Shown: positions 45,077 to 54,034 of the stretch, piece by piece | Layout: each line of letters begins with the position of its first letter | How positions within the stretch are numbered: the stretch's first letter is position 1 | NCBI RefSeq assembly: GCF_016757755.1 | Contig: NZ_CP068437.1 | Location: 4,526,001 to 4,590,000 of the forward strand | Length of the DNA stretch: 64,000 bases | Direction of reading: 5' to 3' | Source of the DNA: Shewanella sp. KX20019 | GTDB taxonomy: Bacteria > Pseudomonadota > Gammaproteobacteria > Enterobacterales > Shewanellaceae | Translations under genes and position numbers: made by a program | The notes under the pieces: model-generated | Seen by the model: the letters and a program-made list of their open reading frames with translations, nothing else | Databases searched by the model: none | What the model was told of the DNA's origin: nothing

Positions 45077-47272
45077 ATGCCTTTGTTTGTTGAGGTCGCA
45101 CTGCCTGTTCCAATGCGGCAAACCTTTAGTTATCAAGTTCCGGATCATATCGTCATCGCTCCTGTAAAGGGTATGCGAGTACAAGTGCAGTTTGGCCGTC
45201 AGCAGCTTATTGGCCTTATTACGGCCATAACGGATACTTGTAAACTAACCCCTAAGCAAATAAAGCCTATTATTAGCATTTTAGACGATGCACCGCTATT
45301 ACCTGATTCACTCTATAAATTAACTGCTTGGGCTGCAAGATATTACTTCTGTAGCTTAGGACAAATGCTCTCACAAGCAATACCTGTTGCCCTTAGAAAA
45401 GGCGCAGAAGCCAAAGCCGCAACTGTATGCTATTGGAGTCTAACTGATGCTGGACGTGAGGCAGATGTCAACCAACTTAACCGCGCCCCCGCTCAACGAA
45501 AGCTGTTTAATACTCTAATTGAACGAGAGCTCGAGCAACACGAAATAACAACGTTAGAACTGAGTAAAGCAGCGCTAAAGGCGCTCGAAGACAAGGGCTG
45601 GATAATAAAGAAGTCACGCATAGGTACTGTTGATCTAAGCTGGCGCACCGCTCTTGAAATGACCGAGGAGCCTCACCGACTCAACCCTGAGCAAGCCATT
45701 GCCGTCGCGACACTCACCCAGCAATCAGGCTATAACTGTACTCTACTCGAAGGTGTTACCGGTTCAGGTAAAACAGAAGTCTACTTAGCTTTATTAGAAA
45801 CAATATTAAAGCAGGGCAAACAAGCGCTAATTCTGGTACCAGAAATTGGTTTAACCCCACAGACCATTAGTCGCTTCAGACGGCGCTTTAATGTAAAAGT
45901 GGCAGTCATTCATTCAGGTTTAACCGACAATCAACGCTTAGATGCATGGCGTAACGCCAAAACAGGTGAAGCGGCAATTATTATCGGCACCCGCTCTGCA
46001 CTATTTACCCCGATGGCTTATCCTGGGGTGATCATTTTAGATGAAGAGCATGATTCCAGCTTTAAGCAACAAGAGGGTGTGGGTTACCATGCGCGCGATC
46101 TTGCTGTCATGCGTGGTCATTTAGAAGCAATCCCAGTACTTTTGGGCACAGCAACACCGTCACTTGAAACCTTACAGAATGCCCTTAGTGGCCGATATCA
46201 TCATCTACAGCTAGGTAAGCGCGCAGGCAATGCGGAAAAAGTACGTCAAGGCATTGTCGATATTCGCAATCAACCACTGCGCTCAGGGATGTCGCATGCA
46301 TTATTAAATGAGATGCGTATTCACCTTGATGCCGGCAACCAAGTCATTTTGTTTCTTAACCGACGTGGCTTTGCACCTGCGCTTATTTGCCATGAATGCG
46401 GCCATCTGCATGAATGCGATCGCTGTGATGCTTTCTTTACTGTACATCAAGCCTTAGGTGAGATCCGCTGTCATCACTGCAGTAACCAGTATGCTATCCC
46501 TAAGCAGTGCCATCAATGTGGTAGCACCATGCTCGCGGGCCAAGGTGTCGGTACAGAGCAACTCGCCACCTTCCTTGAAAAAGAGTTTCCTAACCACCCA
46601 GTGGTGCGCATTGATCGCGATACCACCCGTAATAAAGGCTCACTCGAGGGGCATCTCAACGCGATCCATAAAGGTGAATACAAAATTTTAGTCGGCACCC
46701 AAATGCTAGCCAAGGGACATCATTTCCCCGATGTCACCTTGGTTGGTCTGCTCGATGTCGACGGCGCTCTGTTTAGCGCTGACTTTAGAGCACCAGAGCG
46801 TTTCGGCCAACTTTATACTCAGGTATCAGGTCGTGCTGGTCGTGCGAATAAGCCCGGCACAGTGTTACTGCAGACGCACCAAAGTGACAATGCCATGCTA
46901 CGAGAGCTGATGCATAAAGGTTACGGCGAATTTTCACGTAATCAGCTAAATGAACGCAAGCAAGCGTTACTGCCACCCGCTTGGCATATGCTCCTCATCC
47001 GCGCCGAAGCTCACCTTGCAAGCGACGCCGATGCACTGCTCAGCCAAATAGCTGCACTACTGCCGCAAAACGAAGAGTGTGAAGTGATTGGCCCTATGCC
47101 AGCGCCGCTCGATAGAAAAGCCGGTAAATATCGTCGCCAACTACTGTTTCAGACTAAAAACCGCAATCAACTACAGCAAGCGTTTGAACAAGCGTTGCCA
47201 CAAATTGAGCAACTACCTCTGGCTAAAAAATGCCGTTGGAGTCTAGATCGTGACCCACAAGATCTGCTTTAA
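45077..47272 (+). CDS. priA: Primosomal replication-restart helicase PriA
   Basis: A 731-residue PriA. N-terminal DNA-binding domain, then helicase motifs: Walker A G-V-T-G-S-G-K-T-E-V, D-E-E-H box, G-T-A-T-P-S motif, a zinc region with paired cysteines (C-H-E-C-G-H, C-D-R-C, C-H-H-C, C-H-Q-C), and motif V/VI with Q-V-S-G-R-A-G-R. It restarts replication at stalled forks. ATG 45077. Transcribed away from rpmE and followed by argS after 126 bases. Confidence 0.98.
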   Translation: MPLFVEVALPVPMRQTFSYQVPDHIVIAPVKGMRVQVQFGRQQLIGLITAITDTCKLTPKQIKPIISILDDAPLLPDSLYKLTAWAARYYFCSLGQMLSQAIPVALRKGAEAKAATVCYWSLTDAGREADVNQLNRAPAQRKLFNTLIERELEQHEITTLELSKAALKALEDKGWIIKKSRIGTVDLSWRTALEMTEEPHRLNPEQAIAVATLTQQSGYNCTLLEGVTGSGKTEVYLALLETILKQGKQALILVPEIGLTPQTISRFRRRFNVKVAVIHSGLTDNQRLDAWRNAKTGEAAIIIGTRSALFTPMAYPGVIILDEEHDSSFKQQEGVGYHARDLAVMRGHLEAIPVLLGTATPSLETLQNALSGRYHHLQLGKRAGNAEKVRQGIVDIRNQPLRSGMSHALLNEMRIHLDAGNQVILFLNRRGFAPALICHECGHLHECDRCDAFFTVHQALGEIRCHHCSNQYAIPKQCHQCGSTMLAGQGVGTEQLATFLEKEFPNHPVVRIDRDTTRNKGSLEGHLNAIHKGEYKILVGTQMLAKGHHFPDVTLVGLLDVDGALFSADFRAPERFGQLYTQVSGRAGRANKPGTVLLQTHQSDNAMLRELMHKGYGEFSRNQLNERKQALLPPAWHMLLIRAEAHLASDADALLSQIAALLPQNEECEVIGPMPAPLDRKAGKYRRQLLFQTKNRNQLQQAFEQALPQIEQLPLAKKCRWSLDRDPQDLL

Positions 47273-47336
47273 ATCGACTTTATTATAACTAAAGCAGAAA
47301 AAGTTCATTAGAGGATAGTAATTGGGCACGACAAAC

Positions 47337-47368
47337 GGCTAAAATAGTCGGTTAGCCCCTATTATTTT
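47337..47368 (+). terminator. Weak terminator-like hairpin after priA
   Basis: GGCTAA (47337-47342) pairs with TTAGCC (47352-47357), followed by CCTATTATTTTT. The 6-bp stem is modest, so termination is uncertain. Confidence 0.4.
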
Positions 47369-47398
47369 TCTCTACTTGTAAGTGCCGATTAAACGCCA

Positions 47399-49144
47399 AT
47401 GAAATCACATACTGAATCTTTACTCGCTGAATCGTTAAATGCCCTTAAACAACAAGGTGTTGTTCCTGCTGATTTTGAAGCTCGCATTCAAGTAGACCGA
47501 ACAAAAGATAAGAGCCACGGTGATTTTGCCACCAACTTAGCGATGATGTTAACCAAAGCAGCGCGTAAGAACCCACGTGAGATCGCTCAACTGATCATCG
47601 ACAACCTGCCAACATCTAGCCATGTTGAAAAGGTTGAGATCGCAGGCCCTGGTTTTATCAACTTCTTTATCGATGACAATGCCCTTGCTAATCAGCTGAT
47701 GCAAGCACTGGCAAGCGACACTTTAGGTGTTACCTTGCCTGAGTCGCAAACAGTTGTGGTTGACTACTCGTCACCAAACCTTGCCAAAGAGATGCATGTT
47801 GGTCACCTTAGATCGACTATTATCGGTGACAGTATCGTACGCTCACTTGAATTTATGGGTCATAAGGTTATCCGTCAAAACCACGTCGGTGATTGGGGAA
47901 CCCAGTTCGGTATGTTACTCGCCTATATGGAAGAGTTGCGTGCAGCCAATGGCGAACAAGCGCAGATGGAGCTTTCAGATCTTGAAAACTTCTACCGCGC
48001 CGCAAAAGTCCGCTTCGATGAATCGACAGATTTTGCCAATCGTGCCCGCAAGCTTGTAGTTTCACTACAGTCAGGCGATGAATACTGCAATAAGTTATGG
48101 CGTGAATTTAACGACATTTCACTAAGCCATTGTCACGAAATTTATCAGCGTTTGGGTGTGAGTTTAACTCGTGAAGATGTTCGCGGTGAAAGCTCATATA
48201 ACGCTGACCTAGAGCAAGTGGTTGCTGAACTTGATGCACAAGGCTTATTGTCAGAAAGTAACGGCGCTAAAGTTGTTTTCCAGGAAGAGTTTAAAAACAA
48301 AGAGGGTGAGCCACTACCTGTTATTATTCAAAAAGCAGATGGCGGTTACCTATATGCGACCAGTGATATGGCAGCAATGCGCTATCGTTCAAACGTATTA
48401 AAAGCCGACAGAGCACTGTACTTTGTTGATCTGCGCCAAGCACTGCACTTCCAGCAAGTGTTTAAATTGGCTAAAACAGCCAAGTTTGTTCGCGAAGAGA
48501 TGAGCTTCGAACATATGGGCTTTGGCACAATGAACGGTGCTGATGGTCGTCCCTTTAAGACTCGCTCAGGTGGCGTGGTTAAGCTGATTGATCTGCTTAA
48601 AGAAGCTGATATTCGCGCACTTGATTTAGTTCGCAGTAAAAATCCAGATATGGATGAAGCCGAGTTGGCAGAAATTGCGCGTGTAGTCGGTATTGCTTCT
48701 GTTAAATATGCTGACTTATCTAAAAACCGTACTAGCGATTATATCTTCAGCTTTGAGCAGATGCTGAGCTTCGAAGGTAATACAGCACCCTACTTACTCT
48801 ACGCCTACACGCGTGTAGCTGGCATCTTCAAGCGGGCACAAGACGTCGACTTGAGCGATGCGACTATCGTACTTGAGCACGAGAGAGAGAAAGCACTTGG
48901 CACCAAGTTAGCCCAGTTTGGTGAAGTGATGAACCGCGTTATCGGTAAAGGCCAACCACATGCACTCTGTGCTTACCTATTTGAACTGGCGGGTGCGTTC
49001 TCTAGCTTTTATGAAGCATGCCCAGTATTGGCTGCTGACACCGAAGCACAGAAGAAGAGCCGTTTACTGCTGGCGAAGCTGACAGCGAAAACACTCAAGC
49101 AAGGGCTTAACTTGCTAGGACTTGAAACTCTAGAGCGGATGTAA
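47399..49144 (+). CDS. argS: Arginyl-tRNA synthetase
   Basis: A 581-residue class I synthetase. N-terminal tRNA-recognition domain (Add1), the HIGH-type signature H-V-G-H in E-M-H-V-G-H-L-R-S-T, a core with H-M-G-F-G-T-M and F-K-T-R-S-G, and a C-terminal DALR anticodon-binding domain with Y-A-Y-T-R. Length and order are normal. It lies upstream of ftsN with only ten bases between; E. coli has cytR at this place. Confidence 0.98.
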   Translation: MKSHTESLLAESLNALKQQGVVPADFEARIQVDRTKDKSHGDFATNLAMMLTKAARKNPREIAQLIIDNLPTSSHVEKVEIAGPGFINFFIDDNALANQLMQALASDTLGVTLPESQTVVVDYSSPNLAKEMHVGHLRSTIIGDSIVRSLEFMGHKVIRQNHVGDWGTQFGMLLAYMEELRAANGEQAQMELSDLENFYRAAKVRFDESTDFANRARKLVVSLQSGDEYCNKLWREFNDISLSHCHEIYQRLGVSLTREDVRGESSYNADLEQVVAELDAQGLLSESNGAKVVFQEEFKNKEGEPLPVIIQKADGGYLYATSDMAAMRYRSNVLKADRALYFVDLRQALHFQQVFKLAKTAKFVREEMSFEHMGFGTMNGADGRPFKTRSGGVVKLIDLLKEADIRALDLVRSKNPDMDEAELAEIARVVGIASVKYADLSKNRTSDYIFSFEQMLSFEGNTAPYLLYAYTRVAGIFKRAQDVDLSDATIVLEHEREKALGTKLAQFGEVMNRVIGKGQPHALCAYLFELAGAFSSFYEACPVLAADTEAQKKSRLLLAKLTAKTLKQGLNLLGLETLERM

Positions 49145-49154
49145 TCATAACCCC

Positions 49155-49727
49155 ATGACGAGTCGTGACTACGCAAACCGTAAACCCACGCGTAAAGGCA
49201 ATGCCAACAAGCGTGGTTCTAAAGGGAATCAGCCTAAGCGTTTTCCCTATTTAGTACTACTGATAACCATCGCTGGTGTAGCTGGCTTTGGTTATTTGTT
49301 GTGGTTGTTAAACAGCACTGATGAAGCAGTTACAACGCCTGTGGTAGTTGAAACACCAAAGAAAACAACGGTTAAAAAAGATCCAAACGCGCTACCACCA
49401 GCTCCACAAGAGGAGTGGACCTATCTTGAAGAGCTGGAAAATAAAAAGGTAGAAGTGGATCTGCCAGAGGTTTCAACCAAACCTAAACGACCTTACCAGA
49501 TGCAATGCGGTTCATTTAGAAAGGAATCTCAAGCAAACTCGCTCAAGGCGATGATTGCTTTCCAAGGGTTAGAAGCCCAGGTACGTAAAGTTAAAGGCAC
49601 CAGCGGGATCTGGTACAAGGTTGTACTCGGGCCTTACGACAAAAAGCGTGACGCAGAAAGACAGCGCCACGTACTGCAAAACTCTGGTACTAACGGTTGC
49701 CAAATCTGGTTCTGGGAAAGTTCGTAG
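49155..49727 (+). CDS. ftsN: FtsN-like cell-division protein with SPOR domain
   Basis: A 190-residue bitopic protein. The N-terminal cytoplasmic part is Lys/Arg/Asn-rich (starting M-T-S-R-D-Y-A-N-R, the FtsN signature), followed by a membrane helix at about 32-51, a linker, and a C-terminal SPOR domain at about 113-188 (Y-Q-M-Q-C-G-S-F, then K-V-V-L-G-P-Y). It activates septal wall synthesis and binds denuded glycan. Located before hslVU as in E. coli. The linker is short compared with E. coli FtsN (319 residues). Confidence 0.95.
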   Translation: MTSRDYANRKPTRKGNANKRGSKGNQPKRFPYLVLLITIAGVAGFGYLLWLLNSTDEAVTTPVVVETPKKTTVKKDPNALPPAPQEEWTYLEELENKKVEVDLPEVSTKPKRPYQMQCGSFRKESQANSLKAMIAFQGLEAQVRKVKGTSGIWYKVVLGPYDKKRDAERQRHVLQNSGTNGCQIWFWESS

Positions 49728-49755
49728 AACTTAATCTCAACAGGGCTAACTCTAT

Positions 49756-49784
49756 AAAGCGCTGCTCATGCAGCGCTTTTTTAT
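49756..49784 (+). terminator. Terminator of the argS-ftsN unit
   Basis: AAAGCGCTGC (49756-49765), loop TCAT, GCAGCGCTTT (49770-49779) and more T. A 10-bp perfect stem, so a strong terminator. Confidence 0.95.
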
Positions 49785-49819
49785 TGGCTGTCGCGGAATA
49801 GTCAATTGGGATTTCCACT

Positions 49820-49914
49820 GAATTTGAATGCAGTGAGCATTAACATGCTAATCGAGTTACTCTATTAGAATTTGAATGCAGTGAGCATTAACATGCTAAT
49901 CGAGTTACTCTATT
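49820..49914. repeat. Two tandem copies of a 48-bp unit
   Basis: GAATTTGAATGCAGTGAGCA begins at 49820 and again at 49868. The 47 shared bases are identical. Each copy holds a near-palindrome around GCATTAACATGCTAAT. The rest of the 334-base gap (49728-50061) is AT-rich and shows nothing else besides the ftsN terminator. Confidence 0.92.
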
Positions 49915-50061
49915 CAGTGCGTTGCTTAATTTGGCGTAGTAACATCAAAAACGTTAATACTTTTAATTTTTTCTCTTTCTGAAGCAATAGTTTCTTACTC
50001 TAATTAAAAGTTAGGGTAGACTAAATTTAGCATTAAAAATCAACCATTATAGGACTAAATA

Positions 50062-51210
50062 ATGCGCCACTTTTTACACGCGCTTAAATGGATTTTGTTA
50101 ACGGCACTTGCCATCCCACTCACGCTCTACTGCATTCTGTTGCTTATCAATATACGAGATGTGGCCCCTTCTGAGCAGTCAAAGTACTACCTTGCTCAAA
50201 TAGAAGAAACTGATCGCACCCTGGCTAATAATCTCAATGATAATGCGTACATTTTTGCATTAGGATTTGGTGCGCCAAAAGGCGAGTTGCCAATGACAAC
50301 GGGACTAGATCAGCTGCAAAAACTACAGAACAAAGATGTGTCGAGTATTGAGATTACAACCCCTGCCAAGTATTACACACCGCCTAAATTGCCACTAAAA
50401 AGTTGTTTGGGTGAAGATGACTTTTTGGCGACCTGTAAAGCCAACATTAAACAAAGCAGCGATCTTAAAACCCTACTATCAAACAACCGTTGGTTAATTG
50501 AGCGCTATCAACAGTTGCTGAATATGAGTACTTGGCAAGATAACCCCAACTTCAATAACTTTATGAAAGCGCTGCCGTTTCAAAATCTATTGATTGCACA
50601 GAAGCTTTATCTTCTAGAAATTTATGAAAATATAGATAGTTCTTCGCCAAAATTAACAGCTCAGGCAATCGAGCAAGATATGCTTTTTTGGCAAAGACTA
50701 TCTTTAAACACCTATATACTGAGCAACAAAATGGTTAGTGCAGGTGCGATGTCTGTAAACATGAAACTTGGCGAAGTCATTCTGAACCAGCAGAAGCTAG
50801 AACAGGACGCTGTACAGATACCGACTAGCTGGACAAAGTCCGTGCCAGCCAATGTGCTATCACTAAGCAATGTTAAATTAGGGGAGTGGCTATATTTCAC
50901 CAGAATAACCAAGACGACTCAAGTCGATGATGGCAGCGACGACACAATAACCAAAATAGCCACCTCCTTGCTACACCCTCTTATGCAAAACCAAGATACA
51001 GCCAACCGCTATGCTGAGTATCTGGTTGGACCAAAATCCCAAACAGAGTGCCTAAGCAGTGTATCCATTGATACCATTAGCAGCTATATCTACAACCCCA
51101 TTGGAAAGTACATTCTCTGCACTGGAGTTCCTTCATTTAACGCTTATCAACTAAACCTAGATAAACTTGAGCGGCAAAGAGCAAATCTCATGGGTCGACT
51201 AGAGCGCTAG
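50062..51210 (+). CDS. Hypothetical inner-membrane-anchored protein
   Basis: A 382-residue protein from ATG 50062 with AGGA upstream. One N-terminal membrane helix (about 10-29) with the remainder probably periplasmic and alpha-helical. Four cysteines in the mature part (K-S-C-L-G, A-T-C-K, T-E-C-L, I-L-C-T) could pair in the periplasm. No family recognised with certainty. It is A+T-rich and surrounded by repeats between ftsN and hslV, genes that adjoin in E. coli, so it looks like lineage-specific cargo. The abrupt end L-E-R-Q-R-A-N-L-M-G-R-L-E-R just before repeat DNA may mean a C-terminal truncation; this is inference. Confidence 0.75.
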   Translation: MRHFLHALKWILLTALAIPLTLYCILLLINIRDVAPSEQSKYYLAQIEETDRTLANNLNDNAYIFALGFGAPKGELPMTTGLDQLQKLQNKDVSSIEITTPAKYYTPPKLPLKSCLGEDDFLATCKANIKQSSDLKTLLSNNRWLIERYQQLLNMSTWQDNPNFNNFMKALPFQNLLIAQKLYLLEIYENIDSSSPKLTAQAIEQDMLFWQRLSLNTYILSNKMVSAGAMSVNMKLGEVILNQQKLEQDAVQIPTSWTKSVPANVLSLSNVKLGEWLYFTRITKTTQVDDGSDDTITKIATSLLHPLMQNQDTANRYAEYLVGPKSQTECLSSVSIDTISSYIYNPIGKYILCTGVPSFNAYQLNLDKLERQRANLMGRLER

Positions 51211-51240
51211 ACTCTCAATTATGACTTTGTCTTCTTATAA

Positions 51241-51480
51241 AAGTGAATGCGAAGCTTGATAAACCTAACGAGCTTTGGGGCATAAATGAGCTAGTCCCTA
51301 TCCTGTCTGTGGACAAAAGTGAGTTACCTTCAGGCAAAGGTGGTTCCAATGACCTGCGGTCGGTGCTGGACAGGATATCCGAATGTCGTGATCACATGGA
51401 TGTGAATAAACGACCTTATGTGCAGGCGCTACTGAGGCACGCTGCAGCTCTTTATATAAAGAAAGGGTCCCTGTAAGCTC
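51241..51480. repeat. Palindrome-rich intergenic repeat, copy A
   Basis: Shares with 51726-51905 the ordered blocks TTTGGGGCATAAATG, TTCCAATxxCCTGCGG, TATGTGCAG and the G/C-rich CTGAG-x-C block. Arms ATCCTGTC (51300-51307) and GACAGGAT (51369-51376) pair. An ORF of 77 codons crosses it but follows the repeat, not a protein family. Confidence 0.7.
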
Positions 51481-51619
51481 TGCGATGGCGCCCATGCCAC
51501 CGACGGCCTCTGCCGCATCTCCACAGGGTTATAAAAGCGCAAACTCTCAGCATTTTAGTTTTTAATTTAAAACCAAAAAAGTCACCACTCCGCATAGCCA
51601 GCAGAACACACCCATCTTC

Positions 51620-51725
51620 CCCGTTGGAAATTTCGCTGTTTAAATTTCGCCGGGGCGCTGAGGGTTAGCTAAGGGGCGCAAGCGCTTTGCCCCTTGGCTC
51701 GGGTGTGGGCGAAGCGCCACGACTT
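51620..51725. other. Hairpin-rich intergenic DNA between repeat copies
   Basis: Contains AAGGGGC (51672-51678) facing GCCCCTT, with an inner AAGCGCTT palindrome, able to form a long hairpin, and a repeated AAATTTCG word. No gene is seen. Together with the repeat copies it fills most of the 828-base gap 51211-52038. Confidence 0.55.
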
Positions 51726-51905
51726 TGGTCAAGCATAACTTGATAAAACTAATAGATAACTAAAACATTTTGGGGCATAAATGCTTTAGCTGCTGACCAA
51801 AGTGCTTCCAATTGCCTGCGGCAGGCGTATGTGCAGACGCGGCTGAGACTCGCCGCGAGCACGTCCTTGTGGGCTCAACGAAAACGTCCTGTTTTCGAAG
51901 GCCGC
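51726..51905. repeat. Palindrome-rich intergenic repeat, copy B
   Basis: Diverged relative of 51241-51480. It contains GCCTG-CGG-CAGGC, CGCGGC-TGAGACTC-GCCGCG and CGAAAAC-GTCCT-GTTTTCG hairpins in a row. It ends about 50 bases before the hslVU promoter. Confidence 0.7.
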
Positions 51906-51954
51906 AGCTCTAACCTAGAAACCTATAGCTTTAGGCGAAGCAATACTCATACCC

Positions 51955-51982
51955 CTTGATATTTACTCAACCACCCCCATAT
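51955..51982 (+). promoter_or_regulatory. Sigma-32 (heat-shock) promoter of hslVU
   Basis: CTTGATA (51955-51961), 13-base spacer, CCCCATAT (51975-51982). This is one base away from the E. coli RpoH -35 CTTGAAA and matches the -10 CCCCATnT. It lies 57 bases before the hslV start, a classic heat-shock arrangement. Confidence 0.85.
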
Positions 51983-52038
51983 ATCTATTATCACCAACCA
52001 GAAGACGCATTGTCGCTGGCTAGAGAAGAGGATTTATC

Positions 52039-52563
52039 GTGACCACTATCGTATCAGTACGCCGTAATAACCAAGTGGTTATCGCCGGTGATGGCCAAGT
52101 TTCTCTCGGTAACACCGTGATGAAAAGCAACGCTAAAAAAGTTCGTCGTCTATATCACAATAAGGTATTGGCAGGCTTTGCGGGCGGTACAGCCGATGCA
52201 TTCACCCTATTCGAGCGTTTCGAAGCCAAACTCGAAATGCATCAAGGCCATCTTATGCGCGCCGCGGTTGAAATGGCCAAAGACTGGCGTTCAGACAAGG
52301 TGCTCCGCAAACTTGAAGCGCTGTTAGCCGTTGCTGATGGTGAGTCTTCATTGATTATTACCGGTAACGGTGATGTGGTTCAGCCAGAAAATGACTTAAT
52401 TGCCATTGGTTCTGGCGGCAACTTTGCCCAATCAGCAGCCACAGCACTGCTTGAAAACACCGATCTTAGCGCGTTAGAAATTGCAGAAAAGTCATTGACT
52501 ATTGCCGGCGGCATCTGTGTTTTCACTAACCAATTTAAGACCATCGAAGAGTTAAAGTACTAA
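52039..52563 (+). CDS. hslV: HslV, peptidase subunit of the HslUV protease
   Basis: A 174-residue threonine peptidase. After Met removal the catalytic Thr is exposed (M-T-T-I-V-S-V-R-R), and G-D-G-Q-V-S-L-G-N and G-S-G-G-N-F-A are typical proteasome-like motifs. It forms a double hexamer that degrades proteins unfolded by HslU. GTG 52039 follows GAAGAGG. Preceded by a sigma-32 type promoter; hslU follows after 50 bases. Confidence 0.98.
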   Translation: MTTIVSVRRNNQVVIAGDGQVSLGNTVMKSNAKKVRRLYHNKVLAGFAGGTADAFTLFERFEAKLEMHQGHLMRAAVEMAKDWRSDKVLRKLEALLAVADGESSLIITGNGDVVQPENDLIAIGSGGNFAQSAATALLENTDLSALEIAEKSLTIAGGICVFTNQFKTIEELKY

Positions 52564-52613
52564 ACGAACTGTCGTTTATACCTAAGACTGATGCTTAAGC
52601 ATGAGGAAAGAAT

Positions 52614-53939
52614 ATGTCTGAAATGACACCCCGTGAAATTGTTCATGAACTTGATAGCCACATTATTGGCCAGCAAAAAGCCAAACGTTCAGTTGCGATA
52701 GCACTGCGTAACCGCTGGCGCCGGATGCAGTTAGCGGCTGACCTTCGTCAAGAGGTCACGCCTAAAAACATTCTAATGATTGGCCCGACTGGTGTGGGAA
52801 AAACTGAAATAGCCCGCCGCCTGGCGCGCCTTGCAAAAGCACCATTCATTAAAGTGGAAGCGACTAAGTTCACTGAAGTGGGCTATGTCGGTAAAGAAGT
52901 TGACCAGATCATTCGCGATCTCACCGACTCAGCGATTAAGCTGACACGTGAAGAGCAGATGGCTAAGTGTAAATATAGAGCCGAAGAAGCTGCTGAAGAG
53001 CGTATTCTCGATGCGCTACTGCCGAAGCCAAAGGAAGACTGGGACAGCGAAAAGCCAAGCGATAGTAGCACTCGCCAAGTTTTCCGTAAGAAGCTACGCG
53101 AAGGCCAGCTAGATGACAAAGAGATTGAAATTGACGTCTCTGCGCCACAGGCAGGTATCGAAATCATGTCACCTCCAGGCATGGAAGAGATGACCAATCA
53201 GCTACAAAGCATGTTCCAAAACATGGGGCCGGGTGCTAGCAAGCGCCGTAAAATGCCGATTAAAGAAGCCTATAAACTGCTTATTGAAGAGGAAGCGGCC
53301 AAGCTTGTTAATCCTGATGATCTTAAAGAGCAAGCGATCGAACTGGTTGAGCAACACGGTATCGTGTTCTTAGATGAGATTGATAAAATTTGTAAGCGCG
53401 GTGACTCTTCAGGCCCAGACGTTTCTCGTGAGGGGGTGCAGCGTGATCTACTACCACTTGTCGAAGGTTGTACGGTTAATACTAAGCACGGCATGGTCAA
53501 AACTGACCACATTCTGTTTATTGCATCGGGTGCATTCCAGATGTGTAAGCCATCAGATTTAATCCCTGAGCTGCAAGGTCGCTTGCCGATCCGTGTCGAG
53601 CTCGACGCATTGTCAGCTAGTGATTTTAAGCGTATTTTGACTGAGCCGTTCGCATCACTCACAGAGCAATATGTTGCCCTTATGGGAACCGAAGGCGTTA
53701 ACGTTAAGTTTACCGAATCAGGTATCGACTCTATCGCAGAGGCCGCATGGCAGGTCAACGAGCGCACAGAAAATATTGGTGCCCGCCGCCTACACACTGT
53801 GATGGAACGTTTGATGGAAGAGCTATCTTACGAAGCGTCTGACAAATCAGGTTCTGAAACCATCATCGATGCTGATTACGTCAGCGCTCACCTCGATAAC
53901 TTGGTTAAAGATGAAGATTTGAGTCGCTTTATTCTCTAG
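52614..53939 (+). CDS. hslU: HslU, AAA+ unfoldase of the HslUV protease
   Basis: A 441-residue Clp/Hsp100-type ATPase. Walker A G-P-T-G-V-G-K-T (about 57-64), Walker B I-V-F-L-D-E-I-D, sensor-2 region R-T-E-N-I-G-A-R-R, and the C-terminal tail D-L-S-R-F-I-L that docks into HslV. The I-domain spans about 110-240. GAGGAAAG precedes ATG 52614. Followed by a 9-bp hairpin and DUF971 gene. Confidence 0.98.
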   Translation: MSEMTPREIVHELDSHIIGQQKAKRSVAIALRNRWRRMQLAADLRQEVTPKNILMIGPTGVGKTEIARRLARLAKAPFIKVEATKFTEVGYVGKEVDQIIRDLTDSAIKLTREEQMAKCKYRAEEAAEERILDALLPKPKEDWDSEKPSDSSTRQVFRKKLREGQLDDKEIEIDVSAPQAGIEIMSPPGMEEMTNQLQSMFQNMGPGASKRRKMPIKEAYKLLIEEEAAKLVNPDDLKEQAIELVEQHGIVFLDEIDKICKRGDSSGPDVSREGVQRDLLPLVEGCTVNTKHGMVKTDHILFIASGAFQMCKPSDLIPELQGRLPIRVELDALSASDFKRILTEPFASLTEQYVALMGTEGVNVKFTESGIDSIAEAAWQVNERTENIGARRLHTVMERLMEELSYEASDKSGSETIIDADYVSAHLDNLVKDEDLSRFIL

Positions 53940-53961
53940 CTCAAATGCTAATATAGTGATG

Positions 53962-53991
53962 GCGGTTAAGGACAACTCTGTGCTTAACCGC
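53962..53991 (+). terminator. Hairpin after hslU
   Basis: GCGGTTAAG (53962-53970) pairs perfectly with CTTAACCGC (53983-53991) around a 12-base loop. The following TATTGTGTTTTA is only partly T-rich, so this may attenuate rather than fully stop transcription into the DUF971 gene. Confidence 0.55.
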
Positions 53992-54034
53992 TATTGTGTT
54001 TTATGAATCGCGACTTTCTCTAATTGGCAGACCT

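Noticed and set aside
51243..51476. A 77-codon plus-strand ORF
   Set aside because: It starts with little support and follows the palindromic repeat; similar text at the second repeat copy is not open in the same way. Treated as repeat DNA.
53270..53797. A 175-codon minus-strand ORF
   Set aside because: Antisense shadow of hslU; Ser/Thr-rich composition typical of antisense frames.
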